From: Phascolomyces articulosus
Taxonomy: Eukaryota > Mucoromycota > Mucoromycetes > Mucorales > Lichtheimiaceae
Assembly: GCA_025677815.1 (NCBI GenBank)
Contig: JAIXMP010000005.1
Span: 1,612,001-1,676,000 of the forward strand
Direction of reading: 5' to 3'
Length of the DNA: 64,000 nucleotides
The position numbers and the translations under genes are program-made. This document shows, one piece after another, positions 58,873 through 64,000 of the stretch. The notes below the pieces were generated by a model. That model did not search any database, was not told where the DNA came from, and saw only the letters and a program-made list of their open reading frames with translations. Each line of letters starts with the position of its first letter. Within the stretch, counting starts at the first letter, position 1.

Positions 58873-60154
58873 ATGACATCCAATCCAAAACGAGCTCTCA
58901 TTTTATATAATTTTGATCATGCCCATCCTGAAACAACACCAGCACTAAATACATTATGTCAACGTGGATGTGGTGGTCAATTAATGTTGGAATCGTTTCC
59001 TTGTACCGAAAAAGGTAAATAGAAAAAGGCTCATTACATTTTAAGAAAGAGACAAAACGCGCACGTAAAATATAAACAAAATTACACACGAACCCTACAT
59101 ATAAATAACATTTAACCGTGATAGGAAAAGAACGACTTCAGGATATCATTCAGCTATTGGGTCTTTCTGGATGTAATTCTGTCGATGAGGTAATAGGAAA
59201 AAATAGTACTGGTTTTTGTTTGGATGTATTGGTTTTTAATAATATATACCATCACTTTATTTTACTATTTTAGATGAAATCAAAGTTTGCTGAAAGGTAA
59301 GGAATATCAAATTATTGACACCATCTGTGCCGATTAAAAATTTAGGTGTTGGCTATTTTTTTTTTTTTTTTTTTTTTTTGGGATGATGCGTTCTGCATAT
59401 TATTTACCATACAACGCGCACACATGTACAGATTTGGAAGCATGAAGCTGGGTTTCATCTCTTCATGTCCAACCATCATGACATTGGCACACACTTTAGG
59501 TTTCAAAACCTCCTTTTCTACACCCACCACTTCAGTAATTACAAAAGAAATGATATTGGAAGCGATTCAAGATACAAGTTTAGATGTATTATTTGTAGAT
59601 ATGAGTGACTCATCCTCCAAAGATCTGGATCACGTCGTGGCCGAGATTCTTGATACAACCCCAGATCTTTTAAAATGCATCGTAATGCATGCCACACTGC
59701 AGCAACAACAACAGCAGGAAATGCAACAAAAACAAGACGATACACCGATACAAAGTAGCATGACAAAAAATGGCATTCAAGTCAATGTCCTTGAAAGGTA
59801 AAGATTATTTCTCTTTTCAATGCATAGAAGGGAATAGAAAGAATTTCGTTAGTTTTTTTTTTAAAGTATTATGACTACTTGTTGGATCGGTGGGAATATA
59901 TATTCTACTGGATGGTTTATCTATATAAAGAGAAAATAAGATGTAAGAAATAATGATTATATAAAATAAAATAAAAATCTAGGGATAGCTTGGTATGTGC
60001 ATATTATCATGATGGATCCACTCGACGTGATCATATACACGAGTTTTCGATACAAGATATCGTCAATAATGGATGCAATGGATCGATCTTGGCATGGCAT
60101 TATTTAGCAGAGATCGGGCACAAGTTAGGGCATGTGCCGAAATATGGTGCCTGA
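58873..60154 (+). CDS. unrecognised 255-aa protein with a 23-nt micro-exon
   Basis: Five exons (58873-59014, 59125-59189, 59274-59296, 59432-59797, 59983-60154) join in frame to 255 aa. It reads as a folded globular protein: RALILYNFDHAHPETTPALNTL at the start, LGFISSCPTIMTLAHTLGF, then SLDVLFVDMSDSSSKDLDHVVAEIL, an internal poly-Gln insertion, and ERDSLVCAYYHDGSTR with a closing LAWHYLAEIGHKLGHVPKYGA. The alternating strands and Asp/His-rich turns faintly recall alkaline-phosphatase-superfamily folds, but I cannot support a family. Intron 3 contains a 24-T tract (59356-59379). No targeting signal. The perfect phase agreement across four introns argues strongly for a real gene. Confidence 0.75.
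59356..59379. repeat. poly(T) tract, 24 nt, in intron 3
   Basis: Uninterrupted T run inside the intron between the 23-nt micro-exon and exon 4; it could act as an extended polypyrimidine tract. Confidence 0.85.
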
Positions 60155-60545
60155 AATCCCTTTTTTTGGTTTCAAAAAAACAGCATTTATAAATATATAA
60201 ATACATATATCAAATAATAAGCAATAGCAACGATATTATCGTTTTTTATGATCATAATAATAAAATAAGCAATGACGGCAAAAATCATCCACTGTATTTA
60301 ATAACTCCCCCCACCATTTTTTTTATTTCTTTATCTCTTTTTCTTTTCATTCACACTCTTCCACTCTCTTTTTTTTTCCTTCCCAATTTGTAGCTCCCAA
60401 ACTATTAAAAGATCCCAATCCCTTTCGTTTTTCTTTTTAAATATATAATACTACTACTATCTTATTCTTCATTCGAAAAATTACCAATTGATTCCCATAT
60501 ATATTTATATATAACCCATTGGATGATATATAATCAACCGAAGAA
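60155..60545. other. pyrimidine-rich spacer
   Basis: 391 bp with long C/T tracts near 60310-60380 and TA stretches just before the next start. Likely 3' region plus promoter of the 141-aa gene. Confidence 0.45.
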
Positions 60546-60971
60546 ATGAATTCACCCACATCATCAACATCAGCATCAACAACTACACAAAAACAACAAC
60601 GACAACAAAAACCAGTACAACAATCCATAAAAACCACACCTGACTTATTAACCGAAAAGAATCTTTATTATCATGATCGTATGCAATGTGATGAAGAAGT
60701 CTCCAAAATGGAACGGGTTGGAGATTTTATTCAAGATCAATTACCGTTTATGCAAAACAAGGCTCACTATGAAGAATTGAAACAAAACAATGAACTGGAT
60801 GAGGATCTTGATCAACAAATAAAACATGATGCAATTTATAAAGTATCCAAAGCAAAGGATAAACTATCAAAGAATGATCGTTTGTATGATACTTCTTCTC
60901 AACATACCTCTTTATTTTTAAAAAATTATTTTAAAAAAACAACTTCTTCATCATCATGTCAAAAACATTAA
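60546..60971 (+). CDS. small hydrophilic protein of unknown function, 141 aa
   Basis: Single frame from ATG 60546. The first 30 residues are Ser/Thr/Gln-rich and disordered. Residues about 32-115 look helical and conserved in type: TPDLLTEKNLYYHDRMQCDE, then EVSKMERVGDFIQDQLPFMQ and an acidic/basic coiled stretch with AIYKVSKAKDKLSKNDRLYD. The end is Ser/Lys-rich. There is no membrane segment. I do not recognise it; a small adaptor or coiled-coil protein is possible. No intron is needed. Confidence 0.6.
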   Translation: MNSPTSSTSASTTTQKQQRQQKPVQQSIKTTPDLLTEKNLYYHDRMQCDEEVSKMERVGDFIQDQLPFMQNKAHYEELKQNNELDEDLDQQIKHDAIYKVSKAKDKLSKNDRLYDTSSQHTSLFLKNYFKKTTSSSSCQKH

Positions 60972-61204
60972 TAATAATAACAACAATTCTCTTCTCCCTC
61001 TTCCCTCCTCCCTTTTATACGCACCTCTCTACTATTGCAACCGCCACCATACCTATTTTATATTCTATTATATTTTGTATGATATGCATATATTTTCTAT
61101 ATATTTTATTAGTTTATTATTGAAAAAAGAGGACAAGAAAAAAGGGAAAAAGGGGGCCAAAGAGAATCATCATTACCATCTTGATTCTCATCATCATCAG
61201 CTTC
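60972..61204. other. short spacer
   Basis: 233 bp of C/T-rich then A/G-rich DNA between the 141-aa gene and the RGG gene model. Nothing else seen. Confidence 0.4.
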
Positions 61205-63485
61205 ATGTTATGCATGAATCGCCTTTATTATCCTATGGTAAATAATAAGAATGATAATAAAAAAAACATGAACTTTTATCTTGAACACAAATATTTTTTT
61301 TTTACCATTGAAAAGATTGACAATGATGAAAATGACATAATAGATACAACTTCTATCTCCTCATCATCCATAATAAGAAAACAGAAGAAGAAAAACAAAA
61401 CATCGACATCATCACGCCATCGTCACTATCGTCGACCTGCCAAAATATCTTTACTTTTATCCACCATCAATCAACAACGTCAACAACGAAAAAAGAAAAA
61501 GAAACAATATAATAAAAGAGAGCAACAACCAGTGACAATAGCAGGTACAGGAGTCAATCGTCCTTCAATTCATTTACTCCAGGTACGTGTAAGCTATTAT
61601 TATTTATTTTCCATTGTCAGGTCATTAAAAGATATATAATTCATTATAATCAATAAATACCATTTTTTCCCTTTTCTTTCAGAAATTTACTTCTCCAAAT
61701 ATCCAAATCACGCGTGTCAGTGTAAGTTGATTATACAAATAAAAAAAAAACACAAACAATGGTCGCGTTTTTTTTCTTGTATATTGATATGTAACTTAAT
61801 AAAATCATATATCTATCTATCTATATATGTAGATGGGCCGTAAACCCAATAATAATAATTGTGGTGCTGGTATGTTTAATAATGGAAAATCGTCTAGCAA
61901 GGCACGTAAGAATATCACGTCTAGTACTACTAAAAAACAACAGCCACAAAAGAAACAACGTGGTCGTGGCCGTGGCCGTGGCCGTGGAGGTGGACGTGGA
62001 CGCGGTGGTGGTGGTGCTACTGATCTTGGATTTTCTGAAACTAGATTTTTGGGTCCTTCATCTTCGACGGCTACTACTTCTGAGAATGCTACGACATCTT
62101 CTTCCACATCTGAATCATTGCTTTCTTTTGTTCAACGACAACAACAAGTAGAGGAAGAACAAAGCCATCATCATCATCCACAACATGAGGATGTTCCATC
62201 CAAGATTACTTTACCACCCTTACCCCCTTCTATTTCTCAACATAAAGATCAACAACAATATTCTTCCCATTTATCTTATCCTCATCCTAGTTCTGGTGAA
62301 TGCAACAACACGCGCCAAAGCCATCTATCTCATGTCACTCTTGCACCCTTACAACATCATAAACAAGTTGTGTCAGCCCCACCAGCCTTTCATCCACCCC
62401 ATATGATTCGACAACAACAAGAGGTCGCTGTGCCATCACTTACATCCTCCAAATACTTTGCCGATCATGACAAAACATCGTGGGATAATTATTATGGTAA
62501 ACACATGGAAGAAGAAGAATTACATTGCAAATATTATGAAACACCTCTTTATCCACGCGGTTCAACACCCATTGACCTTTTAATGCTTTCACAACAACAA
62601 CAAATGACATCTCACCCTCCTGGCCGCCTGATGACTTCTAACCTTCCAACTTTAACTACAGCAATGTCAGCAGAAGGTCCTACTCAAAATAATCATTATC
62701 ACAGTTCCAATAATGGTTATGGTTGTAAGAGCAACAATCATGAATCCATGAATCCTCCAGTTGTTCCTGCTAGTAATATGATTGCTCCTTATTATGAAGC
62801 TCAACAACAAGAACCACCGATTTTACATGTTCCACAACCTCATCCTACTTTTACTTCTTTACTTGATCATCTTCCACAAGAATTGTTGAATGAAAAAGAA
62901 CAAGAACAGTATTATCAAGAAGAAAATGATTCATCTGCTGTGTTGTTTTATAATGGTGATGACGGAGTTCATCATTCTTATCAGCAATACCATCCAACAA
63001 ATACTACTGCAAACTACGTTCCTACTACCAATGACACCAATAACACCAATAAAAGAAGACATGAAGAAGAAGAAGGTCATCAACAACAAGAACCTGTGAT
63101 GTTTCCTCCTCCCCGTTCATATGTTGTTGAAGATAGAGAAGAAACCAATAGCATTAGTACAGGCACTACAACAGATCATCCTGAATTACATTCTCCCACC
63201 ACTCTTTGGTTAACTCCTCCTTATTATTATCAAAATTCAAATGATGGTTCATCGACAACGAGCCAACGACATAAGAATGAAAGTTATCGTCATCATCATA
63301 ACAATAGTATGGCTGCTGGTACTGCAATGACAAGTCCTGTACTTTCTACTACTACAGCCACCACGATGGCACAAGATCAACAATTGGTATTACAACCTTC
63401 TTGGAATAATGATAATACGTTTAATAATACAATGATGATGCCACCCGATATGAGCTTCTTTTGGCATCAACGTCGCAACTTCTAA
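61205..63485 (+). CDS. RGG-box, Gln/His/Asn-rich protein of unknown function
   Basis: The main exon (61833-63485) encodes 550 residues from MGRKPNNNNCGAGMFNNGK. It has a Lys/Gln-rich start, then an RGRGRGRGRGGGRGRGGGG box (about residues 43-61), the type found in RNA-binding proteins and methylated on arginine. The rest is disordered, rich in Gln, His, Ser, Thr, Pro and Asn. Two upstream exons (61205-61582 and 61683-61721) can be joined without frame change through GTACGT...CAG and GTAAGT...TAG introns, giving 689 aa with a Lys-rich N-terminus. Whether translation starts at 61205 or at 61833 is uncertain. No RRM, zinc finger or homeodomain is evident. A nuclear RNA- or DNA-associated regulator is the likely type. 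Confidence 0.65.
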
Positions 63486-63895
63486 AAAAAACAACTGTTC
63501 TCTCTCTCTTCTGTTTTTTTATATGTTTCTTTTTAACAATAACAACAACAAAAAAAAACGATCACTTTTTTTTTATAAAACATAAAAAATAAAATGCCAT
63601 CATCCAATTACTGCTTTTATAATAATTTCTTATTGTCAATAGAAAGAAAGCGTGTTATATATATTATTTATTATGATGACTGCGTATTAAAAGAAAACGA
63701 GAGGGAGAGAAGAATTTTTTTATTAATGGATAAGAAATGTATGTGTATAAAGAGGAAACGGCTGTAAAGAAAAGAGTTTAGGTATTATTATTATATAATA
63801 TTATATTATTATATTTTTTTTATGTGTATTGTCACTGTATATCGAAATGGGTATGTACAAAATAACTTTATATATATAAAAGACAAAGAAGAAAA
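63486..63895. other. 3' intergenic region
   Basis: 410 bp, AT-rich, with T tracts and a TAT/ATA run near 63785-63825. Convergent 3' ends on both sides are likely. No gene seen. Confidence 0.45.
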
Positions 63896-64000
63896 TCAAA
63901 CAATAGATAAATGTTTTTCGTCATAACGAGAAGAAGATCGATGGGGTTGTTTTTGACAAGGCGTAGAATAAAGAGGAATTCCCCATAATGATGAATGTGT
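63896..64000 (-). CDS. C-terminus of a gene entering from the right edge (partial)
   Basis: On the minus strand, a frame is open from the right edge to a TGA at 63898-63896 and encodes 34 residues beginning THSSLWGIPLYSTPCQ and ending in a Ser/Arg-rich, hydrophilic stretch. Codon choice resembles the neighbouring genes. Too short for a family call; it may be a chance frame. Confidence 0.35.
   Translation of the reverse strand, partial: THSSLWGIPLYSTPCQKQPHRSSSRYDEKHLSIV

Noticed and set aside
61817..62107. 96-codon minus-strand Pro/Arg-rich frame
   Set aside because: Antisense of the RGG-box repeat.

Overview
This is an AT-rich nuclear window from a fungus, most likely a Mucoromycota mould. 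The reasons are many short GT-AG introns (about 60-190 nt) with TAG, CAG or AAG acceptors, Gln/Asn/Thr homopolymers in regulatory proteins, fungal families (Dsn1 kinetochore subunit, Brc1/Rtt107-type BRCT protein, Dal5-like permeases, bZIP with a DUF3425-like tail) and a decayed LINE. The taxon is inferred. No prokaryotic operon logic, rRNA, tRNA or CRISPR array was found. Spliced models were built by hand; almost all keep frame through every junction, and exon coordinates are given in each entry.

Layout. 1-288 is the RS-rich tail of a splicing-type protein, followed by about 4.7 kb without a convincing gene. 4951-14465 is gene-dense: a bZIP regulator, a Thr/Gln-rich unknown on the opposite strand, a Dsn1/Mis13 kinetochore homologue and a six-BRCT DNA-damage scaffold. 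14466-19423 holds decayed sequence: a fragment that may come from a seven-helix receptor, and a broken Asn/Thr-rich gene. 19719-21964 has VPS25 (ESCRT-II) and mitochondrial ribosomal protein uS12m, both on the minus strand.

22802-35218 is a transporter block: one monocarboxylate-type MFS gene (+) converging on a tandem array of three Dal5/ACS-type MFS paralogues (-). Each paralogue keeps a shared intron set, while two of them carry private introns. 35851-39502 is a mobile-element graveyard: a 10-bp triplication, a possible PD-(D/E)XK-like fragment, a LINE relic with YADD reverse transcriptase, zinc knuckle and poly(A) end, an insertion bounded by a 15-bp repeat, a broken ORF and a 118-bp MITE-like palindrome.

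41065-49876 is dense again: an MDR reductase, DNA polymerase delta subunit 4, a REEP/Yop1 membrane-shaping protein, an amino-acid transporter, a small charged protein and a Gfo/Idh/MocA oxidoreductase. About 4.3 kb with little content follows. The rest holds a Gln/His-rich unknown, isopentenyl-diphosphate isomerase, three unrecognised genes (one with an RGG box) and the 3' end of a gene running off the right edge.

The genes are independent housekeeping and regulatory units rather than a pathway cluster. The transporter array has no linked catabolic enzyme. I found no clear new multi-gene system. The most unusual signals are an intron in the third permease that looks gained by tandem duplication, the composite LINE/15-mer element, a GC-AG intron in DSN1 and the decayed receptor-like exons.
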